Part shown: piece after piece, positions 48,985 to 56,717 of the stretch
How the letters are laid out: every line of letters begins with the position of its first letter
Numbering within the stretch: the stretch's first letter is position 1
NCBI RefSeq assembly: GCF_011299575.1
Contig: NZ_CP049863.1
Coordinates: forward strand, 2,728,001 to 2,792,000
Length of the DNA stretch: 64,000 bases
Direction of reading: 5' to 3'
DNA from: Leucobacter viscericola
GTDB taxonomy: Bacteria > Actinomycetota > Actinomycetes > Actinomycetales > Microbacteriaceae
Translations under genes and position numbers: made by a program
The notes under the pieces: generated by a model
What the model was told of the DNA's origin: nothing
The model's input: the letters and a program-made list of their open reading frames with translations, nothing else
Databases searched by the model: none

Positions 48985-49158
48985 TTACTCGTGTTTGATG
49001 AATGGGTTGCGGCGTGGTTCACGCGCATCGAGGTACTCCGATGCCGACTGCGCGAAAACGCCGCGCTTGAGGGACTGCAGTTGAAGTAACATCTCTTCGG
49101 TTTCCTCGCGAAGCGCTTCCCCGAGGACAGCTTTCGCGTCAGCAAGTGTGGCTGCCAT
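48985..49158 (-). CDS. Small helical protein between portal and MuF genes
   Basis: 57 residues from ATG 49158 (GAGGAGTAACCC upstream). A coiled coil (LADAKAVLGEALREETEEML) and a basic C-terminus. It lies immediately upstream of the MuF-toxin gene, so it is the only small same-operon candidate for an immunity or chaperone partner, but similar-sized genes occur here in phages without MuF toxins. Confidence 0.6.
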   Translation of the reverse strand: MAATLADAKAVLGEALREETEEMLLQLQSLKRGVFAQSASEYLDAREPRRNPFIKHE

Positions 49159-49161
49159 GGG

Positions 49162-50736
49162 TTACTCCTCTTCGTGGTTTGGTTCTTCGTCGACACGGCC
49201 TGCGCTGAACGGGTCAGGTGGCATGTTCTCGGTCTTGCGTGCCTGAATCTTTGCCACCTCTTCGGTCACCGCTGTGTCGTCCCAGTCGGGATTCGCGCGG
49301 CGCACCGCGGTCTCTGCACTGATCGCACCGGCCACGTTGAGGAGCCCGATAGTCTCGGCTTCAGTCTTCGGGTCCGTGCGTGAAAGCTCAGGGAATACAA
49401 CGTTGAGGTCGTACCTACCGCCGCCCTTGCCCTTGAAAATGAGCCCGTCAAGTTCGAGCGCCACAGACCCCATACGCGACAGCACGCGCCTGTCGTAAAG
49501 GTTCTTCTTCGACCGCGTGCGCTCCGTCTGAGCGCTGCGCTGCTGGATCTCCGTCGCGGTGACCTGTGAACTCTTCTCGTCCGGGTCGCCCCAAGATGAG
49601 GGTGAGTAACCTGCTTTGCGGAGGATTTCGCGCATGATGCCGCGCATAGTCTGCTCGTGCTCCTGAACACGGATCGCGAACTGATGAGCGTCGATTGTCA
49701 GGTGCTTGTTCGGGTCGCCAGGGATGTTGAGTCCGAGGAACATCTCACGGAAAGCATCAAAGCTCGCACCAGCACCGGGACCATTGGCATGGAGGTACTG
49801 TTCAGGGACGATGAGCTTTGCTGACCCGAGCTTTAGGTCACGCATCCATGACGAGAATGCCTCGTCGAGCGCGTCAAAGAGGGGGATGCACTGGTTGAAG
49901 TCGCTGCGGCCAGCGTCTGCCAACTGGCCCGACTTACGCCACGACAACGCGGGAGCGTTCGGGAGGTACCCCGCGGTGAGCCGGTCAATCTCGGTCGCGT
50001 AGCGTGACTCACCATCAACAATGGCCGCGTAGCCTGCGGTCTCAGGTCGTTCTTCCAACGGCACCCGTTTTCCGAGGCTGGTCTGGTTGCCTTGGAACAG
50101 TGCGTGCTCGATATATCCGGGCGCGTGGTGTTCGAGGTGCCGCCAGTACACGTTGCCGTCGACAAACTCAGACCACAGAGTGACCTCGACGAGTCGGCGA
50201 TGTTTAAACGTGGGGATTGCTGCGTCTGCGGCAGCGTAATCAAGCCACACATGGTCTTCGATGTCGGCATCCCACCGAGGGAGAATGATTGACGCGCCGA
50301 GTGCGCTTTTCACTTCACCCATCGAGTTGAGGGTCGCGTGTGCGTCGTCGCTGTTCATGATGAGGTCGAGACGAGTGCGTGCCTTGTCATTGACCTTCGC
50401 GCCGTCTGTCACCTCGGCGAAGTCTGTCACCGGAGGGTCGGAGTACTGCAGGTCTGACGCGAGCGTGGCAAGGTCAGCCGCCGCAGGCACGTGAAGCCTG
50501 GTGCGCTGTTCACCCTGCGGTACAGGTCGCCCCCAGAACAGGCGCGACGCGACCCCAGCAATCCCGCCACGGTATGGTGCACCGTTGTGGGTGTGCGTCG
50601 CGCCCTGCTGCCCCGAGTAGAGCGTTTGTAGCGTCTTCACGTCACCGGTCAGCCAGGCGTCGTTTTCGGCATACTGGTCGTAGGCGGGCCCCCATTCTTT
50701 CGGGGGCCAAGGGGCATTCGGTTGAGGCATCGGCAT
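49162..50736 (-). CDS. Portal protein (SPP1 Gp6-like)
   Basis: 524 residues, usual portal size. Conserved-looking DKARTRLDLIMNSDD, EHHAPGYIEHALFQGNQ, SFDAFREMFLGLNIPGDPNK, and GYSPSSWGDPDEKSSQVTAT, then a C-terminal acidic tail. Dodecameric DNA gate at one capsid vertex. Neighbours terL and MuF confirm. Confidence 0.9.
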   Translation of the reverse strand: MPMPQPNAPWPPKEWGPAYDQYAENDAWLTGDVKTLQTLYSGQQGATHTHNGAPYRGGIAGVASRLFWGRPVPQGEQRTRLHVPAAADLATLASDLQYSDPPVTDFAEVTDGAKVNDKARTRLDLIMNSDDAHATLNSMGEVKSALGASIILPRWDADIEDHVWLDYAAADAAIPTFKHRRLVEVTLWSEFVDGNVYWRHLEHHAPGYIEHALFQGNQTSLGKRVPLEERPETAGYAAIVDGESRYATEIDRLTAGYLPNAPALSWRKSGQLADAGRSDFNQCIPLFDALDEAFSSWMRDLKLGSAKLIVPEQYLHANGPGAGASFDAFREMFLGLNIPGDPNKHLTIDAHQFAIRVQEHEQTMRGIMREILRKAGYSPSSWGDPDEKSSQVTATEIQQRSAQTERTRSKKNLYDRRVLSRMGSVALELDGLIFKGKGGGRYDLNVVFPELSRTDPKTEAETIGLLNVAGAISAETAVRRANPDWDDTAVTEEVAKIQARKTENMPPDPFSAGRVDEEPNHEEE

Positions 50737-50755
50737 GGCCTGATACTCCTTTCGG

Positions 50756-52045
50756 TCAGGCCGCGAGGCCGTAGATCTCGTATTGCCATGACCCGACGCA
50801 CGATTGGATCGCGTACCGTACCGCGTCGCAGTAGTGGTCGTCCTTCTTCACAGGCTTGTCTTCACCGTCTTCTGACGCTTTGCTGTCCCACTCGTACTCG
50901 GTAACCTCGCCGAGGAAGCCCGTGCATTTGTCTGTGACGATGAGCTTGTCCTGTGCGAGGAGTGAGGCAACGTTCTTGATGCCGTCGAGCACGGTGTTGT
51001 CAGCAGCCCAGGTGGTCGTGCCGTCCGAGAAGAGTTGTGCACGCATGGACGCTGCTGACGGGTCGAGGAAGATGAACTCATGAGTGGGCACAGAGACTTG
51101 GCTGTTGCCATGGTCAGTGTGTAGCCACTCACGGAAGCGGCGTGCGAGCTCCACGTCGGGGAGTGTTTCACCGTGATGCTCCGCTGCCGTGTATCCCCAC
51201 TCGTCGATCAGCACGAGTCGCGGTTTCGGTTCGGCAGTGATGCCCAGCAGAACGGCTGCGGTCGTGTTCGTGGTGCCGTAATCCATCCCCACCGCGAGGG
51301 TGCGCGCAATCGGGGGAAGATCAACATGCTTAATCAGATGCCGGTCCTCTGACCACATCTGGTAGATCGCACCCTCAGCGTTGGTCCACTTGCCTTCGAT
51401 CATGCGCTGATAGAACAAGCCCTCGAACTGGGCTTTCGTGTCGCGCACGTAGTCGGGTTCGAGTGACGGGTTGTCGTCCATCGTGAACGAGAAGTGGATC
51501 ACGTTCTTCTTCGTGGCCTGCAAGATCCACTTCTTCCGCAGCCAGTGGTTCTTGCTGTCCGGGTTGGTGGTGGCAAGGCAACGTGCACCCTTCACGCGGA
51601 GGCGGGTCATGAGCATGTCCCAGAACCCCTCAGGGAGGATGGTCGCTTCGTCGACGTAGGCGAGGCTGACTGTCATGCCACGGATCTTGGTCTCAGACTC
51701 GGCGTTGTTCGCACCGTACAGGTGCACCGTGCGTCCGAGGATGCGTGCTGTCTTCGCGCCCGGAGTGTAGGTCACGAACTTCGTGAGCTCACCAAAGATT
51801 GCCGGATCGGTGAGTAGCGTGAAGATGTTCGTCTGGATCGTTTCGAGGGTCTTACCCACGATGATGATTCGTCCACTCGTCGACGCATCCAACACCGCGA
51901 ACAAGAACGCATACAAGCTCACGTAGGTCTTACCTGCTGACACGGCACCGGACCAAATGGCAATCTTCTTGGAGCTACAGTCAGCGATAGAAAGGATCTG
52001 TGCTCGTGACATGCACGACAGTACAGGCGCGAACGCATCAGACAC
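50756..52045 (-). CDS. terL: Terminase large subunit
   Basis: 429 residues. Walker A WSGAVSAGKT near 32-41, Walker B LAYVDEATI near 130, coupling SLYAF..., and nuclease acidic residues in VGMDYGTTNTT (D~255) and the C-terminal DDHYCDAVRY. PBSX/SPP1-type packaging ATPase-nuclease. Starts three bases after terS. Confidence 0.93.
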   Translation of the reverse strand: MSDAFAPVLSCMSRAQILSIADCSSKKIAIWSGAVSAGKTYVSLYAFLFAVLDASTSGRIIIVGKTLETIQTNIFTLLTDPAIFGELTKFVTYTPGAKTARILGRTVHLYGANNAESETKIRGMTVSLAYVDEATILPEGFWDMLMTRLRVKGARCLATTNPDSKNHWLRKKWILQATKKNVIHFSFTMDDNPSLEPDYVRDTKAQFEGLFYQRMIEGKWTNAEGAIYQMWSEDRHLIKHVDLPPIARTLAVGMDYGTTNTTAAVLLGITAEPKPRLVLIDEWGYTAAEHHGETLPDVELARRFREWLHTDHGNSQVSVPTHEFIFLDPSAASMRAQLFSDGTTTWAADNTVLDGIKNVASLLAQDKLIVTDKCTGFLGEVTEYEWDSKASEDGEDKPVKKDDHYCDAVRYAIQSCVGSWQYEIYGLAA

Positions 52046-52047
52046 GT

Positions 52048-52566
52048 CTACTCCTCCTGTGGGGTCTCCTCCGGCCTGAGTGCGTCAGCAACAGCCGCGA
52101 GACCGTGCTGCAGCGCACGCACAGCAGACTCCGCACCCGACACGTCAGGGTCGCGTTCGACGATGCGTGAGAGCTTGTCGAACGTGATCGCCGCCGTCGT
52201 GATGACGTTGCGGCGCACCTCAACGGGGGCCGACTCAAGCTCGTGCTCCTCGTAGTCGTTGTCCTTGCCACCAAAGTTGTACACAAGATAGGGCTCATCG
52301 ATACGGTCAAGCATGTCTTCGGACGCGGCAAGCATCTTCTCCGCGAGCCTCTGACGGCCAGCAGCAAGATCAATGCTCTTCGCCGCAACAGCGTCAGCAG
52401 TCTGCGAACGATCAAACGCGAGGTTGTCTTCTTTCGCCCAACGAGAGATCGTCGACTTCGCGACACCGAGCTCACGAGCGATAGCCGAGAGGGAAAGCTC
52501 CTCGGCGTGGAGTTCGTGCATTCGAGCGCGTTTAGGATCGGAACGTTTCACAGTGTTGTTGGTCAA
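52048..52566 (-). CDS. terS: Terminase small subunit
   Basis: 172 residues from TTG 52566, chosen for AAGGAGG eight bases upstream. Helix-turn-helix at about 25-50 (ELSLSAIARELGVAKSTISR), then a helical oligomerisation region and an acidic end (RPEETPQEE). Recognises packaging DNA and brings it to TerL. Confidence 0.88.
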   Translation of the reverse strand: MTNNTVKRSDPKRARMHELHAEELSLSAIARELGVAKSTISRWAKEDNLAFDRSQTADAVAAKSIDLAAGRQRLAEKMLAASEDMLDRIDEPYLVYNFGGKDNDYEEHELESAPVEVRRNVITTAAITFDKLSRIVERDPDVSGAESAVRALQHGLAAVADALRPEETPQEE

Positions 52567-52599
52567 GGTGTGTTCCTCCTTGACTGTTGTGGGTATGAG

Positions 52600-52633
52600 A
52601 AAGGCCCACATCCGAGATGGGATGCAGGCCTTT
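52600..52633 (-). terminator. Terminator between the membrane-protein moron and terS
   Basis: AAAGGCC/GGCCTTT (52600-52606 with 52627-52633) encloses an inner CATCC/GGATG-like stem. On the minus strand it ends GGCCTTTCTC. It isolates the 52650-53120 gene from the late operon, whose promoter must lie in the next 35 bp or be read through from upstream. Confidence 0.75.
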
Positions 52634-52649
52634 GGTTTGTGGTTTGGTT

Positions 52650-53120
52650 TTAGTTGTCGCGCTCAACCAGGAGGTTGAGTCCGCTGTCGGGGTGGTAAGT
52701 CCATTGGGCTTTCCATCCGTCCCATTCGGCTTCTCTAGTGCCGTCGAGTGAGCGGGTTTGGCCGACCTTGGTTTCGATGGATTGCGGAGCTCCGAGTTCG
52801 TGCAAGATGCAGAACACAACATCTGAATCTGCACCGCCTGATTTTGCTGCGCCCATGAATTCCACTGCGTCGCCGTCGTCAATGATGTCGTAGCCGAAAG
52901 GAGCTGCTTCACACATCTTGCTGGCGTCTGAGATTTGGTTAGCGCGGGCGTTTGCGCTGAGAGCAATGAAAGTAATGATGGCTGCGATGATCGCGACCAC
53001 AACGACTGCGGCAATCGTGATGACAAGTGCCTTCTTGTTGGGGCGCTTCTTAGGTTCCACGGGTGGTTCTACGGGGTCTTCGATGACGGGTCCGGGAACT
53101 GCGCTGGGGGTTTCGGTCAT
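52650..53120 (-). CDS. Single-TM membrane protein, candidate lysogenic conversion gene
   Basis: 156 residues from ATG 53120. A Pro/Glu-rich cytoplasmic head (PGPVIEDPVEPPVEPKKRPN), a transmembrane helix (ALVITIAAVVVVAIIAAIIT) and an extracellular domain with two Cys (MCEAAPFGYDI...VVFCILHELG) ending LLVERDN. Terminators on both sides make it an independent unit, typical of morons. It might change the lysogen's surface or block superinfection; inference. Confidence 0.65.
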   Translation of the reverse strand: MTETPSAVPGPVIEDPVEPPVEPKKRPNKKALVITIAAVVVVAIIAAIITFIALSANARANQISDASKMCEAAPFGYDIIDDGDAVEFMGAAKSGGADSDVVFCILHELGAPQSIETKVGQTRSLDGTREAEWDGWKAQWTYHPDSGLNLLVERDN

Positions 53121-53311
53121 GCTCTTCACAATAGCTGTTTCGATACTGGTGTTGTAGGTCTGTGTGTGGCAGGTCGACACGCGTCTGTTTGCTCTGTACG
53201 CATGAATAGTGATCGTGTGCCTGCCACACAAGGTCGTGAGCACGGTCGTACCGCTTACCCCTATGCAGGAGAACCCGTCACGAAGCGGGCAAGAATGAGG
53301 GTGTTAACGAC

Positions 53312-53340
53312 AAAACCCCCGACGATGCGCCGGGGGTTTT
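53312..53340. terminator. Bidirectional terminator
   Basis: AAAACCCCCG (53312-53321) and CGGGGGTTTT (53331-53340) are a perfect 10-bp inverted repeat with A/T tracts on both sides. It ends the cassette whose last stop is at 53349. The 190 bp between it and 53120 holds no gene; presumably the moron promoter. Confidence 0.9.
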
Positions 53341-53348
53341 AGTCTTAA

Positions 53349-54305
53349 CTAGATCGTTCGAACTGAAATCAATTCATAACTTCGTTTGGCCGTCGAATTC
53401 GACATTGAGCGTTTTATGTGGACGTTAAACTTTGCCTCAACCTTATTGTTTTCGTCCGCAGCGATTTCGGCCGCTCGGCTCTGAAGCTCTGCACTTGCAT
53501 ATGAAGCAGGAATGGTGCGCGGTTGTCCGCTAGGCGAGAAGTACGCCAATCCATTAGACCATCGGTGCCCGTCAAGACGACCCGTTGACGTCCAGGTTTC
53601 CGTCTCTGTATAGACGGCCTTTAGCTGCTTCTTGAGATACTCAGCGTGCCTCTTTCCAAAGCTGAGCTCGCTTGTTCCCAATCCACGTTGCGCGAAAGTC
53701 CCAGTTACGTCCCATCCCTGCTTGCGGATGGGGTCAAGGGCGTGCGCAAGCTCATTCCGCGCACTGGGAGGTAACTGTTCGATTGCTGCGCCAAGGGCTT
53801 CATTGCCCGGAGACTCGGGGTCGCTATTCGCTAGAACCACTGCGATCCGGCGTAGCGCTTCCGAGAACGTGTCATCTACGTGGAGAATCTCGTTTTCAAG
53901 TTCCATGTCAAGTGGGACAGCACCATCGATTGTTCTGCTTGGGGCTTTAAAGGTCACTCGCACTGAGCCAGGGCCAGTGTCAACAAGCAGCTCTGACGTC
54001 TGGCGAACGGAATTCGCCCTATCTTTCACAAAATGTTTAGTCGAAGCGGCGATTCGACGGACCAACTCGCTAAACGCTTCCGCGTTTGCAGCATGTCCAA
54101 TCACGCTCTTACCCGTTAAGTGAAGTTCGAGTTCTCCTGATACTGGAGCCAATTCATCTCGAACCACAGGTGCGAGAACCCTAATTCCTTCGGCAGAGGC
54201 AAGCAGTGAGCCTAACGCAAACTTGTCTCCGCTTGAAAGAGTATCGCGAAGCGTGCGCCTAAAGCTTTCTACAAAAAGCACCTCACGTGAGTTAGCCACG
54301 CTCAT
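53349..54305 (-). CDS. Unknown partner protein of the nucleotidyltransferase cassette
   Basis: 318 residues from ATG 54305, which lies inside the upstream gene's 3' end (14-bp overlap) with GGAGG three bases before it; the longer open frame upstream is only the nucleotidyltransferase gene in another frame. No motif recognised. The N-terminal two-thirds look like a mixed domain (LELHLTGKSVIGHAANAEAF, SVRVTFKAPSRTID); the C-terminus (GRLDGHRWSNGLAYFSPSGQ then VEAKFNVHIKRSMS) resembles a beta-barrel. GC is lower than in flanking phage genes, suggesting recent acquisition. Likely effector or regulator of the paired enzyme. Confidence 0.6.
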   Translation of the reverse strand: MSVANSREVLFVESFRRTLRDTLSSGDKFALGSLLASAEGIRVLAPVVRDELAPVSGELELHLTGKSVIGHAANAEAFSELVRRIAASTKHFVKDRANSVRQTSELLVDTGPGSVRVTFKAPSRTIDGAVPLDMELENEILHVDDTFSEALRRIAVVLANSDPESPGNEALGAAIEQLPPSARNELAHALDPIRKQGWDVTGTFAQRGLGTSELSFGKRHAEYLKKQLKAVYTETETWTSTGRLDGHRWSNGLAYFSPSGQPRTIPASYASAELQSRAAEIAADENNKVEAKFNVHIKRSMSNSTAKRSYELISVRTI

Positions 54306-54852
54306 CCACCTCCACAAATCCCTTCTCGCGACTAAAATCAAGGTGTCCGTCATCGTCTTTAGGGGTGGACCACTGCACTTCCCAACGGGCAACGTCGTTT
54401 TGTTTGGAGGCATCAGCTTGGTAAGCGTCAAGCATGCCACCATACGGAGCAAGCTTCTGACGTACTGGGATGTCCACGCCATCAATCTTGAAGCTAGCCT
54501 CAGACATTGTTAGCAGTCCGCGCCCCGCTAGCTCCTGTCGCTGAAGTCTTGTCGGCTGGTTAATGATGAGAACAAGGTCTAGGTCGTTAGGTGGTCGGTC
54601 TTGCCGCAGTGAAACAAAACTGCCGTCCACCCATACTCTGCGATCTGGAACAATCGACCGGGTTTGCTTCAAGTAGACAACAAACGCCTCGAACAGCAGG
54701 CTTCGGTCTTCAGGAAAAGGGGCATTCACGACGAACGCCTGGTGCATCTCGTCTAGGGTCAACTCATAGGGTGATGCCTTGTAAAGCAGCAGTCCAGTAG
54801 CGGGGTCCACCTGGATCAAGGTCTGCTGCTTGGTAGCGACCAAGCTCTCCAT
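54292..54852 (-). CDS. Nucleotidyltransferase-fold protein (DUF6932-like)
   Basis: 186 residues. RRVWVDGSFVSLRQDRPPND then LDLVLIINQ gives the Pol-beta/MNT active site G77-S78 ... D90-x-D92. Third catalytic Asp is likely in the C-terminal half (DGVDIPVRQ, D126). Related folds appear in MNT/HEPN and AbiE toxin-antitoxin and defence systems. A TAGAGT box seven bases before the ATG suggests leaderless expression, the same arrangement as the element A lipoprotein gene. It is translationally coupled to the partner downstream, and both are bounded by terminators. Confidence 0.7.
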   Translation of the reverse strand: MESLVATKQQTLIQVDPATGLLLYKASPYELTLDEMHQAFVVNAPFPEDRSLLFEAFVVYLKQTRSIVPDRRVWVDGSFVSLRQDRPPNDLDLVLIINQPTRLQRQELAGRGLLTMSEASFKIDGVDIPVRQKLAPYGGMLDAYQADASKQNDVARWEVQWSTPKDDDGHLDFSREKGFVEVDERG

Positions 54853-54965
54853 TTCACCGACTCTAGCGCACGCAACAAGCTAAGGCGTCGCAAAGCTACG
54901 TTTCATACCGTCACCGTATGAGTCTCGGGTGACCACGAGCACGTATGAGGCTGTAGAAACACGAA

Positions 54966-54992
54966 AAGCCCCAACCGTGAGGTGTGGGGCTT
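54966..54992 (-). terminator. Intrinsic terminator
   Basis: AAGCCCCA (54966-54973) and TGGGGCTT (54985-54992) form a perfect 8-bp stem; the minus strand continues TTCGTG. It ends the transcript of the 55026-55700 gene and fences off the nucleotidyltransferase cassette. Confidence 0.85.
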
Positions 54993-55025
54993 CATGTAGG
55001 CGCACTTGTAGCGCGCACTAATAGG

Positions 55026-55700
55026 TTAACACGTTTGTGGCTGGTTTTGGGGGAGGCCCAAGAACTCTCGCAACGCTACCCAGTCGACGTTGATTTGCAT
55101 GGACTCCGCAAGGTTGGTGAGTTGGTCGTGTCCTGCCCACAGCGTGCCGCAGTGATGGCATTCAGCGACCAGTGCGCGACCTTCCTTCACGGGGACACGG
55201 ACGGCCCAAAGCTGGCACCCGTCCTTGTCGGCTACATGCTCGGTCTCGCACACGGGGCAAGCCTCGGTGAGCTCGTACTCGCGGGGCGGGTTGAACAGAT
55301 CCTCGATGCGTTGCACCCAGGTGTGGAACATGCCGAACATGCGGTCAGGGTCATCGAGGCGATTGCCTGCGGCCTCGGCCCTGAGCGTGTTGTGAAGCAG
55401 TCTGGTGGCTTCGAGTAGATCGTCGGGTTGCGGCTGCCGGTAGTGGTTGAGCCATGCCCTAACGTCGGCGTCCGTGGTCTCGTAGAGGTTGAAGGCTTTC
55501 ATGTCGAGTAGGTCACCGCCGCCTCCGCCGCCGCTCTTGGTGCGCCCTAGGTTTGGATAGCGGGCCTGCCGTAGCTCTTCGAGTAGTGGGCCTGACATCG
55601 CGATGTTGCCGTTGACCGTGACCGCGTGCGCCTCGGTGAGTCGTTCGACAGCTCGATCCGTGTCAGGGGAGGTGTGGATGGTGGTGGTTGACGTGTGCAT
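55026..55700 (-). CDS. Hypothetical phage zinc-ribbon protein
   Basis: 224 residues. Helical N-terminal region with a poly-Gly run (SGGGGGGD, about 56-63). The C-terminal part has CPVCETEH and CHHCGTLW Cys pairs (zinc ribbon) and ends LPQNQPQTC. Proteins of this layout occur near the left arm of actinophage genomes, upstream of terminase. Unknown role. GTTAACACG occurs both at its end and 60 bp upstream of its start. Confidence 0.6.
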   Translation of the reverse strand: MHTSTTTIHTSPDTDRAVERLTEAHAVTVNGNIAMSGPLLEELRQARYPNLGRTKSGGGGGGDLLDMKAFNLYETTDADVRAWLNHYRQPQPDDLLEATRLLHNTLRAEAAGNRLDDPDRMFGMFHTWVQRIEDLFNPPREYELTEACPVCETEHVADKDGCQLWAVRVPVKEGRALVAECHHCGTLWAGHDQLTNLAESMQINVDWVALREFLGLPQNQPQTC

Positions 55701-55786
55701 GTGCAGTGTCTCCGTGCCTCACCCCGGGAGTCCTGGGAGAGCTATTCAATTTGTAGCCATGTTAACACGCGCAGTTGGTTTGCGGT

Positions 55787-56278
55787 CTAGTAAATGAGCC
55801 CCGAAGCTATTCCCATTGGGCCGAGAGGCTCAGTGTCGCTTTTCCCGAATGCGCGGCGGATTGCCGACATCTGCAAAGGTGAGGGCGTGTAAAAGTTCCC
55901 TGCCGGATCCGCGATCAACTGACGGTGGGCGGTCCAGACTTTGCCGGACCCTTCAGCCACAATGTCCCCATGCGTGAGTAGGTGGCGGATAGCCTGAGCA
56001 CCAAGGAGTTCTTCGATCTGGGCCTCGATCTCGCCATCAGGAACCGCAATTCTCTTGTGGGTGTCCTTGGTCCACGCGCTTGCCGAGAAATGAAGTTCAT
56101 CACCGACCAGGAGTGCAGATCCATACTGCGCGCTGGCCGAGTCGCGACCCAGCGCGAGCCGAATATTGACCCTTTTGGCAGTGAGTGATTCTCTGCCAAT
56201 TGCAGGAGGTCGGTTGATGCTCGTGTGCTTGCCCGAAAGTGCTGCAAAGAACTCGACTGATTGCTGGTTACTGCTCAT
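55787..56278 (-). CDS. Hypothetical phage protein near attR
   Basis: 163 residues. No motif recognised; beta-rich middle (SAQYGSALLVGDELHFSASA) and acidic stretch (VPDGEIEAQIEELLGAQ). It lies outermost at the right prophage end, next to the arm-type sites. Possibly expressed in the lysogen. Confidence 0.5.
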   Translation of the reverse strand: MSSNQQSVEFFAALSGKHTSINRPPAIGRESLTAKRVNIRLALGRDSASAQYGSALLVGDELHFSASAWTKDTHKRIAVPDGEIEAQIEELLGAQAIRHLLTHGDIVAEGSGKVWTAHRQLIADPAGNFYTPSPLQMSAIRRAFGKSDTEPLGPMGIASGLIY

Positions 56279-56339
56279 GAAGAAAACCTAAACGCCCCCA
56301 CCGACATTCATGATTTTCGCTGCCTATAGGTTGGTGTCA

Positions 56340-56362
56340 GTGCAGCTTATGGTGCAGCTTAT
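56340..56362 (+). promoter_or_regulatory. Paired integrase arm-type sites, right end
   Basis: GTGCAGCTTAT at 56340-56350 and 56352-56362, twelve bases apart, identical in motif, orientation and spacing to the left pair at 13252-13274. About 92 bp from the core. Confidence 0.8.
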
Positions 56363-56453
56363 GAAGCCGTCAATACCGGTTTTCTCCGGGCATCGCGCTT
56401 GAAGAAATGGCATATTTCCGCCATTTTCCTTGTCCTCCGGGGCGTAAGCAACA

Positions 56454-56503
56454 GACTCATAATCCGTCGGTCGCGGGTTCAAGTCCCGCACGCCCTACCA
56501 ATC
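56454..56503 (+). repeat. attR: tRNA 3'-end repeat, copy 3
   Basis: 56454-56498 matches the tRNA (3866-3910) over 45 bp, and 56456-56503 matches the internal att (13159-13206) over 48 bp. Right boundary of the island. From 56504 to 56717 I see no gene; it holds an AT-rich probable promoter region (about 56610-56700). Confidence 0.9.
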
Positions 56504-56717
56504 CCTGTATACGAAACCTCGCTGCTGTTGTGCGCGAGAGTCGAGGGATTTCCTCTATTGCCCCTTTGGTGGGCTACTTCATGCTGTGTATCCTTCAACT
56601 TCGAATGTGACAGGATTGAGTAGTTGTGCAGAATTAAATTTTTGCGGCGTGAGTGGTGTCGTTGATGTTTGGCTATTCACTCTTGAGAGTGATTTGTGAA
56701 CAAAGGACTGTCATACC

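Larger units (their letters stand above)
13159..56498. mobile_element. Element B: complete siphovirus prophage (about 43.3 kb)
   Basis: Bounded by att copies 2 and 3. It contains integrase, repressor/Cro, Xis-like protein, recombination and replication genes, terminase, portal, HK97 capsid, connectors, long tail with a 1192-residue tape measure, endolysin and holin. No broken structural gene is visible, so it may be inducible. Early genes read right and late genes read left, meeting at 31.26 kb. Confidence 0.93.

Noticed and set aside
48985..49158. Small gene next to MuF as a definite immunity gene
   Set aside because: Position is upstream rather than downstream, and such short genes are common between portal and MuF; kept only as a weak candidate.
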